64,000 bases of DNA from Cupriavidus sp. WKF15 (lineage in GTDB: Bacteria; Pseudomonadota; Gammaproteobacteria; Burkholderiales; Burkholderiaceae): assembly GCF_029278605.1 (NCBI RefSeq), contig NZ_CP119572.1, positions 2,728,001-2,792,000 of the forward strand, in the 5' to 3' direction. Below, piece after piece: positions 53,006 through 62,265 of the stretch (position 1 is its first letter; each line of letters starts with the position of its first letter). The notes beneath the pieces were generated by a model. The model searched no databases, was not told where the DNA came from, and saw only the letters and a program-made list of their open reading frames with translations. The position numbers were made by a program, and so were the translations under genes.

Positions 53006-53839
53006 GTGCCTTATACATCATCATTCGCCATCGGCGACCTCCAAGGCTGCTCCGGCTCCTTCGACCAACTCCTCGCCAAGCTTCCCAAAGACAGCGGCCT
53101 CCGCCTTGTCGGTGACCTCATCAACCGCGGCCCCGCCTCCCTCCAGACCCTGCGCACCGTCCGCGCACTCGGTGCGCGCGCCGAAACTGTCCTAGGCAAC
53201 CACGACATCCACGCCTTGGCGGCAGCCGCAGGCGTCCGCAAGAACGGCAAGTCCGACACCTTTCAGGACCTCCTGACTGCCCCCGACCATGAGGACTTGC
53301 TCACCTGGCTGCGCCACCGTCCCCTTGCCCTTCTCGAGGACGATTTCCTGCTAGTCCATGCCGGCGTACTCCCCCAATGGACCGCAGAGCAAGTCATCGA
53401 CCTGGGCCACGAAGTCGAAGAACAACTGCAAGGCCCCAACTGGCAAGGCTTTCTTGCCGACATCTTCGGCAATGCCGCCGACCGCTGGCACAACGGCCTG
53501 CGGGGCGTCGAGCGTCACCGGGTGGTCATCAACGCCCTGACCCGGCTGCGCTATTGCACAGCCGACGGCGTGATGGACTTCAAGACCAAGGAAGGGCTGG
53601 GCAATGCTCCCGCCGGTTTCATGCCGTGGTTCGACGTGCCGGGCCGCCTCACGGAGAACGTCACCGTCGTTTGCGGGCATTGGTCGACACTCGGCCTGGT
53701 GATGCGCTCAAACCTGATGGCGCTGGATACCGGCTGCGTCTGGGGCGGCAAGCTGACCGCCGCGCGGCTCGCCCCGGATCCCGCCGCGCGGACGGTGGTC
53801 CAGGTGGAGTGCCCCCAATATTGTGACCCGTTAGCCTGA
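53006..53839 (+). CDS. apaH: Bis(5'-nucleosyl)-tetraphosphatase, symmetrical
   Basis: Metallophosphoesterase of 277 residues that splits Ap4A into two ADP, limiting alarmone-like dinucleotides. The metal-site motifs are GDLQG, GDLINRGP, GNHD and HAG, with a GHW near the C-terminus. The start is GTG 53006 without a strong ribosome site. The gene is single, convergent with the plsC-like gene and closed by a GC hairpin. Confidence 0.94.
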   Translation: MPYTSSFAIGDLQGCSGSFDQLLAKLPKDSGLRLVGDLINRGPASLQTLRTVRALGARAETVLGNHDIHALAAAAGVRKNGKSDTFQDLLTAPDHEDLLTWLRHRPLALLEDDFLLVHAGVLPQWTAEQVIDLGHEVEEQLQGPNWQGFLADIFGNAADRWHNGLRGVERHRVVINALTRLRYCTADGVMDFKTKEGLGNAPAGFMPWFDVPGRLTENVTVVCGHWSTLGLVMRSNLMALDTGCVWGGKLTAARLAPDPAARTVVQVECPQYCDPLA

Positions 53840-53849
53840 TCCCGCCGTA

Positions 53850-53865
53850 CCCCGCCACGGCGGGG
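53850..53865. terminator. GC-rich hairpin between convergent apaH and plsC-like genes
   Basis: CCCCGCC and GGCGGGG form perfect 7-base arms around an AC spacer, 10 bases after the apaH stop and 14 before the end of the next gene. It lacks a U run, so it may act as a Rho-independent pause or RNA-end stabiliser rather than a classic terminator. Confidence 0.5.
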
Positions 53866-53878
53866 ACGACAGCCTGGC

Positions 53879-54700
53879 TCAGGTCGTGGCAGTCGATGCC
53901 TGCACGTCGGCGGTCTCCGTACCCGATTGACTGCGCTGGACCGCGGCAGCTGCCGCCGCCTCATGTGCGCCCCGGGCTAGGTGAACGACCACTTCCCGCG
54001 CGGCGCCCGCCAGTTCGCGGCGGCTGTCGGACTTGGGATGGAGCATCGGCCCGATCGACAGCCGAGCCTTGATGCGCGGCGCGCGCAAGACGGCATTGAG
54101 GCAGTCGAGCAGACTCAGGTCGCCAATATAGGCCGGGGCCAGCGTGGGCTTGCCGGTCGCGGCGTCCATATAGCTGAGTCCGAGCGGCAAAACTGGCACC
54201 CCGCCCGAGATCGGCGCCTGCATCAGGTTAGCGTGGAACGGCAGCACATCACTGCCGTCCGTGGTCGTGCCTTCGGGAAATACGCCCACCAAGTCACCCT
54301 GCAGCATGACGTCGGTAATGTCATGCAGCACGCGATGGGCGTCGCGCTTGCGCGCACGTTCGATGAACAGCGTCCCGGTCTTCTCGCACAGCCAGCCAAT
54401 GACCGGCCAGCTCCGTATCTCCGACTTGGCGACAAAGCGCACCGGCCGCCAGCTGTGGATGACGTAGATATCCAGCCACGAGACGTGGTTGGAAACCACG
54501 AGCGCTCCCTGGCAACCGCCGTGCGCCGGCATTTCACCGGCGATTTCGAGCTCGATCCCGCAGATCCGCAGCAGCCGGCGCGACCAGCGCCGGATGTGCC
54601 ATTCACGCGACCGTGCGCCCAGCCATGGGAACAACACCGCGCAGGTCAGCAACCCCCGCACCAGGTGCAGCACCAGCGCCGCCTTGCGCAGCCAGATCAT
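53879..54700 (-). CDS. plsC: 1-acyl-sn-glycerol-3-phosphate acyltransferase-like protein
   Basis: Membrane-associated acyltransferase of 273 residues. The catalytic block I is NHVSWLD (His-x4-Asp) and block III is FPEGTTTDG; a hydrophobic N-terminal helix anchors it. It would make phosphatidic acid from lysophosphatidic acid, although lyso-ornithine-lipid acyltransferases look similar. It follows pyrC' by 7 bases on the same strand. The Ala-rich C-terminal tail of about 40 residues is not conserved-looking. Confidence 0.82.
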   Translation of the reverse strand: MIWLRKAALVLHLVRGLLTCAVLFPWLGARSREWHIRRWSRRLLRICGIELEIAGEMPAHGGCQGALVVSNHVSWLDIYVIHSWRPVRFVAKSEIRSWPVIGWLCEKTGTLFIERARKRDAHRVLHDITDVMLQGDLVGVFPEGTTTDGSDVLPFHANLMQAPISGGVPVLPLGLSYMDAATGKPTLAPAYIGDLSLLDCLNAVLRAPRIKARLSIGPMLHPKSDSRRELAGAAREVVVHLARGAHEAAAAAAVQRSQSGTETADVQASTATT

Positions 54701-54707
54701 GCGCGTG

Positions 54708-55991
54708 TCAGTGCTGGTTGTGGTTGCCGTGGACGACCTGGCCGCCGACCACCGTCATGCGCACCCTGCCCTCCATCTCGTAGCCGAGCCATGGCGAGTT
54801 CTTGCCCTGGCTCTTGATGGACTGGCGGTCGACCTTCCAGACTGCCTTCGGATCGAATACGCAGATATCGGCGACCGCGCCCAAAGCCAGCGTACCTGCC
54901 TTCAGACCAGCCACGCGTGCAGGCTCGGAGGTGATGCGCGCCAGTGCCGCCTGCAGCGGCACCTTGTGCTCGGCAGCCCAGCGCAGCGTCAGTGGCAGCA
55001 GCAGTTCCAGGCCGATCGCGCCCGGCGTGGCTTCGGCGAACGGCAGCAGCTTTTCATCGTCGTCCACCGGCGTGTGGTCCGAGCACAGCGCGTCGATGGT
55101 GCCGTCGGCGAGCGCGGCGACGATGGCATCGCGGTCGCGCGTGCTGCGCAGCGGTGGCGAAAAGCGCATCTGCGCGTTGAAATAGCCGATGTCGACGTCG
55201 GTCAGCGAGACATGGTGGATATTGACGTCGCACGTGACCGGCAGGCCTTCGCGCTTGGCCTGGCGCATCAGTTCCAGGCCCGCCGCCGACGACAGGCGGC
55301 AAAGATGGACGCGGGCGCCGGTGGAGCGGATCAGTTCGAAGATGGTATGCAGGCGCACCGTCTCGGCGATCACGGACACGCCCGACAGCCCCAGGCGCGA
55401 CGCCACCGCGCCGCTCGCGGCCACGCCGCCGCCGAGGAACGGATCTTCCGGGCGCAGCCACACGGTGAAGCCGAAGGTCTGCGCATATTGCAGCGCGCGC
55501 AGCAGCACTTGCGTGTTGCGCACCGGCTCCTCGGCCTGGCTGAAGCCGATGCAGCCGGCTTCGGTCAGCTGGTTCATCTCGGTCAGCACTTCACCCTTCA
55601 GGCCCTGAGTCAACGCGCCAAGCGGGTAGACGTGGGTCTGGTTCAGCGTACGGGCACGGAACTTGAGCATCTCCACGAGGCCGGGCTCGTCGAGCACAGG
55701 GTCGGTATCAGGCGGGCAGAGCAGGCTGGTCACGCCACCGGCGGCCGCGGCGGCCACTTCGGATTCGAGCGTGGCCCTGTGTTCGGAGCCGGGCTCGCGC
55801 AGCCGGGCCGACAGGTCGACCAGACCCGGGCACACGATCAGGCCGCGGGCATCGATGGTCTTGTTGGCGGTGAAATCCGCCGGCGCGCTACCCACGCCGA
55901 CAATCTTGCCGGCGGCGATGTAGAGGTCCTGCTGGGCGTCGAGGTTCGCGGCCGGGTCGATCAGGCGGCCGCCCTGGATGTGAATCTTCAT
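54708..55991 (-). CDS. pyrC': Dihydroorotase-like non-catalytic subunit (PyrC')
   Basis: Amidohydrolase-fold protein of 427 residues directly downstream of pyrB. In active dihydroorotases the first metal ligands lie in a D-x-H-x-H motif; here the same place reads VDLSARLREPG (residues 58-68), so both His are replaced by Ser and Arg. CSDHTPVDDDEK near the C-terminal end keeps the later Asp-His. This matches the inactive PyrC' partners that stabilise aspartate transcarbamoylase in pseudomonads and betaproteobacteria. A catalytic pyrC must exist elsewhere. Start: ATG 55991 by conservation; a GTG at 56063 with AGGAAA and 8-base overlap with pyrB is also credible. Confidence 0.88.
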   Translation of the reverse strand: MKIHIQGGRLIDPAANLDAQQDLYIAAGKIVGVGSAPADFTANKTIDARGLIVCPGLVDLSARLREPGSEHRATLESEVAAAAAGGVTSLLCPPDTDPVLDEPGLVEMLKFRARTLNQTHVYPLGALTQGLKGEVLTEMNQLTEAGCIGFSQAEEPVRNTQVLLRALQYAQTFGFTVWLRPEDPFLGGGVAASGAVASRLGLSGVSVIAETVRLHTIFELIRSTGARVHLCRLSSAAGLELMRQAKREGLPVTCDVNIHHVSLTDVDIGYFNAQMRFSPPLRSTRDRDAIVAALADGTIDALCSDHTPVDDDEKLLPFAEATPGAIGLELLLPLTLRWAAEHKVPLQAALARITSEPARVAGLKAGTLALGAVADICVFDPKAVWKVDRQSIKSQGKNSPWLGYEMEGRVRMTVVGGQVVHGNHNQH

Positions 55992-56055
55992 AGCTTGGCT
56001 TGTCGTGTCGCTTGGCGTGTTCAGGATGTTCTGGCTCGAAATCGGCATCGTGCGG

Positions 56056-57027
56056 TCAGTCACTGTTTCCTGCCACGATCCCCATCACCGCCATGCGCAC
56101 GGCAATGCCGAACGTTACCTGGTTCAGGATCACCGATTGGGGGCCATCCGCCACCGCGGAGTCGATCTCCACGCCGCGGTTCATCGGCCCCGGGTGCATC
56201 ACGATGGCGTCGGGCTTGGCCAGCGCCAGGCGTTCCGGCGTGAGGCCGAAGGCCTTGAAGTATTCCTGTGCCGACGGCAGCAGTGCGCCGCTCATGCGCT
56301 CGTTCTGCAGGCGCAGCATGATCACCACGTCCACGCCCTTGAGGCCTTCTTCCATGTTGTGGAAGACGCGCACCCCCATCTGCTCCAGGGCCGACGGCAG
56401 CAGCGTGCGCGGCCCGATCGCGCGCACTTCCGGCACGCCCAGCGTGGTGAGCGCGTGGATATCCGAACGCGCCACGCGGGAGTGCAGGATGTCGCCGACG
56501 ATCGCTACGCGCAACTGCGTGAAGTCCTTCTTGAAATGCCGGATCGTGTACATGTCCAGCAGGCCTTGCGTCGGGTGCGCATGGCGGCCATCGCCGGCGT
56601 TGATCACGTGCACGTGCGGGGCCACGTGCTCGGCGATCAGGTACGGCGCGCCGGAACTGGCGTGGCGGACCACGAACATATCGGCTGACATGGCCGACAG
56701 GTTGTTGATCGTATCGAGCAGCGACTCGCCCTTGCTCGTCGACGAGGCGTTGATGTTCAGGTTCAGCACGTCCGCCGACAGCCGCTTGGCGGCGATCTCA
56801 AAGGTGGTGCGCGTGCGCGTGGAGTTCTCGAAGAACAGGTTGAACACGCTCTTGCCGCGCAGCAGCGGCACCTTCTTCACATCGCGGTCGGAATCGGACA
56901 GCGACACGAACTGGCTGGCGGTGTCCAGGATGTGCGTGATCATGTCACGCGACAATCCCTCGATCGACAGCAGATGCTTCAGTTCGCCGTTCTTGGTCAG
57001 CTGCGGGTTGCGGAACGTCTTGGTCAT
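56056..57027 (-). CDS. pyrB: Aspartate carbamoyltransferase catalytic subunit
   Basis: Enzyme of 323 residues for the first committed pyrimidine step, joining carbamoyl phosphate and aspartate. The carbamoyl phosphate site [30 protein letters not shown] and [11 protein letters not shown] are in place. It lies between pyrR and pyrC' on the minus strand. No pyrI regulatory subunit is seen, which fits the PyrB-PyrC' type of complex. Confidence 0.96.
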   Translation of the reverse strand: MTKTFRNPQLTKNGELKHLLSIEGLSRDMITHILDTASQFVSLSDSDRDVKKVPLLRGKSVFNLFFENSTRTRTTFEIAAKRLSADVLNLNINASSTSKGESLLDTINNLSAMSADMFVVRHASSGAPYLIAEHVAPHVHVINAGDGRHAHPTQGLLDMYTIRHFKKDFTQLRVAIVGDILHSRVARSDIHALTTLGVPEVRAIGPRTLLPSALEQMGVRVFHNMEEGLKGVDVVIMLRLQNERMSGALLPSAQEYFKAFGLTPERLALAKPDAIVMHPGPMNRGVEIDSAVADGPQSVILNQVTFGIAVRMAVMGIVAGNSD

Positions 57028-57099
57028 GGGTGGTCAGGCGCGGGCAAAAATCAGGGAAGTGGTCTGGTCTCGGGGCCGGTGGACGAAAAATTGGCCGGT

Positions 57100-57627
57100 T
57101 CAACCGGCCGAGGATTCGGTGGAGAAAGCAAAGGTCGCCTGCGCGCCCTCGCCCTGGCGCGACAGCACGAGCGTGGCCTCGCGCGGCAGCTCGGTCTGCA
57201 GCGCGACCAGGTCCGCCGCAATCGGCAGCTCGCGGCCGCCGCGGTCCACCAGCACGCCCAGCGCCACGCGCGCCGGACGGCCATAGTCGAACAATTCATT
57301 GACTGCCGCCCGGATGGTGCGGCCGGTGGCGAGCACGTCATCGATCAGCAGGATCTTGCGGTCCTGCACGTCGAACGGCAGCGTGCTCGGCTGCGCCTGG
57401 CTGTGCAGGCCCTTCTTGGCATAGTCGTCGCGATGGAACGCCACGTTGATGACGCCGTGATCAGGCAGGCTCAGGTCCGCCGCCAGCCGTTGCGCAATCC
57501 AGGCACCGCCGGAGTGGATGCCGGCCACGGACCACTGCGCGCGCTCGGCTTGCGGGATCAGCGCCTGGGCCTGGTCGAGCAAGGCGCGGTAGAGCGTCTC
57601 GGCGTCGGGATTGGTATGTCGGGTCAT
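57100..57627 (-). CDS. pyrR: PyrR-type phosphoribosyltransferase/regulator
   Basis: Protein of 175 residues of the PRTase fold with the PRPP motif [17 protein letters not shown]. PyrR proteins bind UMP and PRPP and regulate pyr genes in some bacteria, with a side uracil phosphoribosyltransferase activity. The RNA attenuator typical of Bacillus was not found before pyrB here, so its regulatory role is open. ATG 57627 overlaps the ruvX stop; the longer frame upstream lies inside ruvX. Confidence 0.9.
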   Translation of the reverse strand: MTRHTNPDAETLYRALLDQAQALIPQAERAQWSVAGIHSGGAWIAQRLAADLSLPDHGVINVAFHRDDYAKKGLHSQAQPSTLPFDVQDRKILLIDDVLATGRTIRAAVNELFDYGRPARVALGVLVDRGGRELPIAADLVALQTELPREATLVLSRQGEGAQATFAFSTESSAG

Positions 57628-58049
57628 AGCGGAAGCTGGTCGAAATACTGTTGCAGGATGATGCGCGCGGCTTCGGCATCGAGTTCGCCGCGGCGCGCGC
57701 CGGCCATGGCAGCCATGCGCGAGGAATAGCGTTCGTCCACCCACTCCACCGGCAGGCTGAAGCGCCCGTTGAGCTGGTTGCCGAAGCGGCGCGCAAGCCG
57801 CATGGAAGGCTGCTCGCCGCCTTCGGGGTTGACCGGCATGCCAACAATCAGCTGCACGGGGGTCCACTCACGGATCAACTCGCCCACCGCCTGAAAGCGG
57901 CCTTCGACAGACAGGTTCGGAAGAATGGTCAGTGCGGTGGCGTGGCGCGTGACGAAATTGCCCAGGGCAACGCCGATCTTTTTTTCGCCGTAGTCGAATG
58001 CCAGGACCGTGCCGTCGCGGGGCAGTTCGCGCCCCACGCCGTCAGGCAT
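57624..58049 (-). CDS. ruvX: Putative pre-16S rRNA nuclease / Holliday-junction resolvase YqgF
   Basis: RNase H-fold protein of 141 residues: [16 protein letters not shown] at the N-terminus with the catalytic Asp, [14 protein letters not shown] and [11 protein letters not shown]. YqgF proteins mature the 5' end of 16S rRNA in E. coli. ATG 58049 gives the usual length and overlaps the algH end by 8 bases; an upstream start would extend into algH. Confidence 0.93.
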   Translation of the reverse strand: MPDGVGRELPRDGTVLAFDYGEKKIGVALGNFVTRHATALTILPNLSVEGRFQAVGELIREWTPVQLIVGMPVNPEGGEQPSMRLARRFGNQLNGRFSLPVEWVDERYSSRMAAMAGARRGELDAEAARIILQQYFDQLPL

Positions 58050-58617
58050 GCCCTGCCTCGCCGGAAAGCATGGTGATGTCGATGCCCAGCAGGCGGATGG
58101 CTGCCGCAAATCGTTCTTCGGGAGGCACGCTGAAGATGATTTCGGGATCAGCCTGGACCGTGAGCCAGCCGTTGCGGGAAAGCTCTTCTTCCAACTGGCC
58201 TGCGCCCCAGCCGGAGTAACCCAGCGTCAGCAGGAAACGATGCGGGCCGCTACCGTTGGCCACGGCCTCGAGGACGTCCTTCGAAGTGGTCATCTCCAGC
58301 CCGCCAGGTACTGCCAGAGACGACACGTAGATGCCTACCGGGTCATGCAGCACAAAACCGCGCTCGGTCTGCACCGGGCCGCCGAAATAGACCGGCTGAT
58401 GGGCCACCGGCTGAATTTCCAGCTTGAGGTCGATCTTGTCGAAGAGCGTGGCCATGTCGATATCGATCGGGCGGTTGATCACCAGCCCGAGCGCGCCGCG
58501 CTCATTGTGTTCGCAAAGGTAGACGACGGAGCCCGAAAAGGTCGGATCAGCCATGCCTGGCATGGCAATCAGGAACTGATTGGTCAGATTGATGGGAGGT
58601 GCTTCGGGCTTGGCCAT
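58042..58617 (-). CDS. algH: YqgE/AlgH family protein
   Basis: Protein of 191 residues. Signatures: [43 protein letters not shown] and [15 protein letters not shown]. The biochemical role is unknown; a link to alginate regulation was reported in Pseudomonas. The algH-ruvX-pyrR-pyrB-pyrC' order is a conserved neighbourhood in beta- and gammaproteobacteria. ATG 58617 gives the usual length; ATG 58626 is three codons upstream. Confidence 0.93.
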   Translation of the reverse strand: MAKPEAPPINLTNQFLIAMPGMADPTFSGSVVYLCEHNERGALGLVINRPIDIDMATLFDKIDLKLEIQPVAHQPVYFGGPVQTERGFVLHDPVGIYVSSLAVPGGLEMTTSKDVLEAVANGSGPHRFLLTLGYSGWGAGQLEEELSRNGWLTVQADPEIIFSVPPEERFAAAIRLLGIDITMLSGEAGHA

Positions 58618-58688
58618 AACTGGCATTTTATCAAATCGCCGGAGGGCTTCCTGAAAAGAATTGGACGACGCTGCAGCGCAGCATCCGC

Positions 58689-59396
58689 TCATTCTTTGCT
58701 GGTCAAGGCCGCCAGGTCCGCCGGCGTCAGCCAGCGCCATTCCCCTTCCGGAAGCGCGGGATCAAGCTGCAAGCCGCCCAAGGCGCTGCGGTGCAGGGCT
58801 GTCACGTGGTTGCCGGCCGCCACCACCATGCGCTTGACCTGGTGATACTTGCCCTGCAGCAAGGTCAGCCTCAGGCTACGTTCGCCGGTAATTTCGCAGG
58901 CTTCTGCGGCGATCGGCGCCGGTTCGTCGTCGAGTTGCACGCCATCCCGCAGCGCTTGCGCCTGTTCCGGCGTGACCGGCTCCGCCGTCGTGACCTCGTA
59001 CACCTTGGGCACCTTGCGCTTGGGCGAAGTGTGCGCATGGATGAACTGGCCATCGTCGGTCAGCAGCAGCAGGCCGGTGGTGTCGTGATCCAGCCTTCCC
59101 ACGGCCTGGACTTCGCGCTGGCGCAGCGGCACCGGCAGCAGGTTGTAGACGCTCGGATGGTGGCGAGGTCGTTGCGAGCATTCGTAGCCGGCTGGCTTGT
59201 TCAGCATCAGGTAGGCCTTGGTGCAGGCCACCCACGCTTCGCCATCGACAGTCAGTTGCAGGCCGTCGACCTCGAACTGGGCTCGCGGGTCTTCGCAGAG
59301 CTCGCCGTTGACCTCCACCAGTCCGGCGGCGATCAGGTCGCCACAGTAGCGGCGCGTGCCGAAGCCCTGGGATTGAAGGATGCGATCGAGGGTCAT
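58689..59396 (-). CDS. rsuA: 16S rRNA pseudouridine(516) synthase-like protein
   Basis: Enzyme of 235 residues of the RsuA/RluB family. An N-terminal S4-like RNA-binding part (DRILQSQGFGTRRYC) is followed by the catalytic Asp motif GRLDHDTTGLLLLTDDG and, near the C-terminus, QGKYHQVKRMVVAAGNHV. It would isomerise U516 of 16S rRNA; other sites are possible from sequence alone. ATG 59396 marks the conserved start. It is divergent from phrB with about 90 bases between. Confidence 0.88.
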   Translation of the reverse strand: MTLDRILQSQGFGTRRYCGDLIAAGLVEVNGELCEDPRAQFEVDGLQLTVDGEAWVACTKAYLMLNKPAGYECSQRPRHHPSVYNLLPVPLRQREVQAVGRLDHDTTGLLLLTDDGQFIHAHTSPKRKVPKVYEVTTAEPVTPEQAQALRDGVQLDDEPAPIAAEACEITGERSLRLTLLQGKYHQVKRMVVAAGNHVTALHRSALGGLQLDPALPEGEWRWLTPADLAALTSKE

Positions 59397-59487
59397 GGAA
59401 ATGGAATCGTCAATGAAAGGATTGCGCAGCCGTGGCGCTGTATCGCTATGGTAGGGTATCGCCCGGAAATTCCTTCCTTCGGGCACC

Positions 59488-61038
59488 ATGCGCGTCGCAG
59501 ACACATCGGGCACAGTTCGTCCGCCGTACCAGATCGGCCGCCGGTTCGGCCGCGGCCTCGTGTGGTTCCGGCGCGACCTGCGGGCCACCGACCACGCGGC
59601 GCTGCATTATGCCCTCAAGCATTGCGTCCGGGTGTGGTGTGTGTTCGTGTTCGACCGCGATATCCTGGGTCCCCTGCTGGCCCGCGGCCTGCGAGCGGAC
59701 CGCCGTGTCGATTTCATCCGCGGATCGCTGGCGGAGCTGGACGCCACGCTGCGCGCGGCCGGCGGCGGCCTGATCATGCTGCATGATGCCGCCGCCAGCG
59801 CGATCCCCGCACTGGCCCGCGGGCTGGATGCACAGGCTGTATTCGCCAACCACGACTATGAACCGGCCGCCAATGCGCGCGACGCTGCGGTACGCGAGGC
59901 GCTGGCGGCAGACTCGCGCGCTTTCTTCACCTTCAAGGATCAGGTGATCTTCGAGCGCGATGAGATCCTGACCGGCCAGGGCAAGCCGTTCGCCGTATTC
60001 ACGCCCTACAAGAATGCCTGGCTCAGGACGGTCCAGCCGTTCGACCTGAGACCCTACCCGATCGAGCCGTATCTCGATGCGCTGGCGCCACCACCCGAAA
60101 GCGGGCAGGCTGCGCTGCCATCGCTGGGAGCCCTTGGTTTTGCCCCGAGCAACCTCCCGGACATTGCCATGCCGACGGGCAGTTCCGGCGGTCAGGCATT
60201 ACTGGAGGAATTCACGTCACGCATGGGCAGCTATGCCCGCCGGCGCGATTTCCCCGCGCTGCGCGGGCCGAGCTACCTGTCCGTGCACCTGCGGTTCGGC
60301 ACGGTATCGATCCGCACACTCGCCCGCACAGCACACGAGGCAGCGCTGCGCGGTGGCGCGGCCAGCGCCGGTGCGGCCACCTGGTTGTCGGAACTGATCT
60401 GGCGGGACTTCTACTTCATGATCCTGCACCATCATCCGCATGTGGCTGCGGGGGCAGCCTTCCACCCCGCCTACGACACCATCCGCTGGCGCGACGGCGC
60501 AACTGCCGAACGCTACTTCGAGGCATGGCGCGATGCCGCCACGGGCTATCCGCTGGTCGATGCCGCGATGCTGCAGATCCGGCAAAGCGGCTACATGCAC
60601 AACCGGCTGCGCATGGTGGCAGCCAGCTTCCTGGTCAAGGACCTGGGCGTGGACTGGCGCCGCGGCGAGCAGTATTTCGCCGAGCAGCTCAACGACTTTG
60701 ACCTTGCAGCCAACAATGGCGGCTGGCAGTGGGCTGCTTCAACGGGATGCGATGCGCAGCCGTGGTTCCGCATCTTCAACCCGGTCACTCAGTCCGAGAA
60801 GTTCGATCCGCAGGGCCGCTTTATCCGCAAGTACCTGCCGCAACTGGCCGCGCTGCCGGACAAGTACGTGCATGCGCCGTGGACCGCACCGGACGACGTG
60901 CTCGCGGCCGCGGGCGTGCGCCTTGGCGCGAACTACCCGCGCCCGCTGGTGCAGCACGACGTGGCGCGCAAGGAAACGCTTGAGCGCTATGCGGTAGTGA
61001 AGGCGGCGGCTGGCAAGATGAACGCCGCAAAGGAATGA
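59488..61038 (+). CDS. phrB: Deoxyribodipyrimidine photolyase
   Basis: FAD enzyme of 516 residues that repairs cyclobutane pyrimidine dimers using light. N-terminal LVWFRRDLRATDHAAL starts the antenna domain. The C-terminal FAD domain has RGPSYLSVHLRFGTVSIR, WLSELIWRDFYFMIL, NRLRMVAASFLVKDL and NGGWQWAASTGCDAQP. The last motif is typical of class I CPD photolyases rather than cryptochromes. The protein has about 20 residues before the conserved start, so an inner start is possible. Confidence 0.92.
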   Translation: MRVADTSGTVRPPYQIGRRFGRGLVWFRRDLRATDHAALHYALKHCVRVWCVFVFDRDILGPLLARGLRADRRVDFIRGSLAELDATLRAAGGGLIMLHDAAASAIPALARGLDAQAVFANHDYEPAANARDAAVREALAADSRAFFTFKDQVIFERDEILTGQGKPFAVFTPYKNAWLRTVQPFDLRPYPIEPYLDALAPPPESGQAALPSLGALGFAPSNLPDIAMPTGSSGGQALLEEFTSRMGSYARRRDFPALRGPSYLSVHLRFGTVSIRTLARTAHEAALRGGAASAGAATWLSELIWRDFYFMILHHHPHVAAGAAFHPAYDTIRWRDGATAERYFEAWRDAATGYPLVDAAMLQIRQSGYMHNRLRMVAASFLVKDLGVDWRRGEQYFAEQLNDFDLAANNGGWQWAASTGCDAQPWFRIFNPVTQSEKFDPQGRFIRKYLPQLAALPDKYVHAPWTAPDDVLAAAGVRLGANYPRPLVQHDVARKETLERYAVVKAAAGKMNAAKE

Positions 61039-61041
61039 TGC

Positions 61042-61063
61042 GCGGAAGCCCGTGGGCCTCCGC
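61042..61063. terminator. Hairpin between convergent phrB and hemY
   Basis: Arms of 10 bases (61042-61051 and 61054-61063) pair with one mismatch around a GT loop, 4 bases after the phrB stop and before the hemY end. GC-rich, no U run; position between convergent stops supports a termination role. Confidence 0.5.
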
Positions 61064-61072
61064 ATCCCGGCC

Positions 61073-62263
61073 TCAAGCGGCCAGCATTGCGCTTTCGCGG
61101 TAGTGGCGCTGCGCCTCTTCGGGGCGCTCGGTCTCTTCGAACAGGCGTGCGAGCGCCAGGTGAGTGCGCACGCGCAGGCGGGTCTGCTGCTCCCGGTCCG
61201 CATACTTCAACGCACGTTCAAAGCTCGATTGTGCCTTGCCCCAAAGGTGCTCACCGAGGCAAAGCACGCCAAGCGTGTAGTAGAGATCGGCGTCCGCCGG
61301 ATGCTCGCTGATCCATTTTTCCGCCTGCTGGATTTGCGGTAATGCCTGGCCGGCCTTGGCGCAGTCCGCGTAGCGCAGCACCAGGCGGCTGTCCCAGTTG
61401 ACCTTGAGCGCGTCCTCGATGATGCGGCGCGCCTCATCCTGCCGGCCGAGCGCGGCAAAGTAGCGCGCCGCCGGCTCGGCGATGCGCGCGGCGCGCCGCT
61501 CGTCGGCCGAGAGCGTGCGCCAGAAAGCAGACAGCGCCTCGGCATCGTGGCGCCGCTCTTCCAGCATGGCCTCGCAGGCCATCTGCTTGAGCCGCAGCGC
61601 AAGCACCGGATGCAGCGCGTTGCGTTTTTCGAGCGAACGGGCCAGGCGCAGAACCTCGGACCAGTTCTTCAGGTGCTGGTGCGCGCGCAGCGCAATGCGC
61701 TGCACGTGGATCTGGCGCGCGCCTTGTGCCTGCAATTGCGCGATGGTTTCCAGCGCGCCGTCGGCATCGCGCGCGTCGACCAGCAGTTCCGCCATCGATA
61801 CCAGCCGGGCCTGCTCACGCTCGGGATCGGTGACCTGCGCCATCCAGGCGTCGCGGCGCTCGGTTTCCTGCATGCGGTGTGCGGCGCGGGCGCCAACCAG
61901 CGCCGCCGTCTGTGCCTGCGCCTCCCACGACTGCGCTTCGCGTGCCGCGCGTTCGGCGCGGGCGAAGCGGCCGGCGAACAGGTTCTCGATCGATTCGCGC
62001 AACGCCGCCTGGGCCTTGTTCATGCGGCTGCGCTCGCGATAGGCGGCGGCGCGGCGCGGCATCTCGGAAAGATGGCGCACCGTGGACAGGACCGTCCACA
62101 CCACGAAGAACACCAGCAGCAGCAATGCCAGCGCAAGGTTCAGCGACAGCTCGACCCGGTACGGCGGATAGAACAGCACCACATTGCTGTGGTTGAACTG
62201 CGTGAACAGCGCCAGTCCGACGGCGCCACCGAACAGGACGGCTACCCAGAACAGAAGGCGCAT
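61073..62263 (-). CDS. hemY: HemY-like inner-membrane TPR protein
   Basis: Protein of 396 residues: two N-terminal membrane helices (VAVLFGGAVGLALF, LALALLLLVFFVVW), then a basic linker and a helical region with TPR-like repeats, the last around DLYYTLGVLCLGEHLWGKAQ. In proteobacteria hemY lies behind hemD and hemX; this is the HemY of that operon, not protoporphyrinogen oxidase. Its role in tetrapyrrole synthesis is not settled. It starts 2 bases after the hemDX stop. Confidence 0.9.
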   Translation of the reverse strand: MRLLFWVAVLFGGAVGLALFTQFNHSNVVLFYPPYRVELSLNLALALLLLVFFVVWTVLSTVRHLSEMPRRAAAYRERSRMNKAQAALRESIENLFAGRFARAERAAREAQSWEAQAQTAALVGARAAHRMQETERRDAWMAQVTDPEREQARLVSMAELLVDARDADGALETIAQLQAQGARQIHVQRIALRAHQHLKNWSEVLRLARSLEKRNALHPVLALRLKQMACEAMLEERRHDAEALSAFWRTLSADERRAARIAEPAARYFAALGRQDEARRIIEDALKVNWDSRLVLRYADCAKAGQALPQIQQAEKWISEHPADADLYYTLGVLCLGEHLWGKAQSSFERALKYADREQQTRLRVRTHLALARLFEETERPEEAQRHYRESAMLAA

Positions 62264-62265
62264 GC

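Noticed and set aside
54489..56243. 584-codon + strand frame opposite plsC-like and pyrC' genes
   Set aside because: Runs across two well-supported minus-strand genes and is His/Arg/Gln-rich without motifs.
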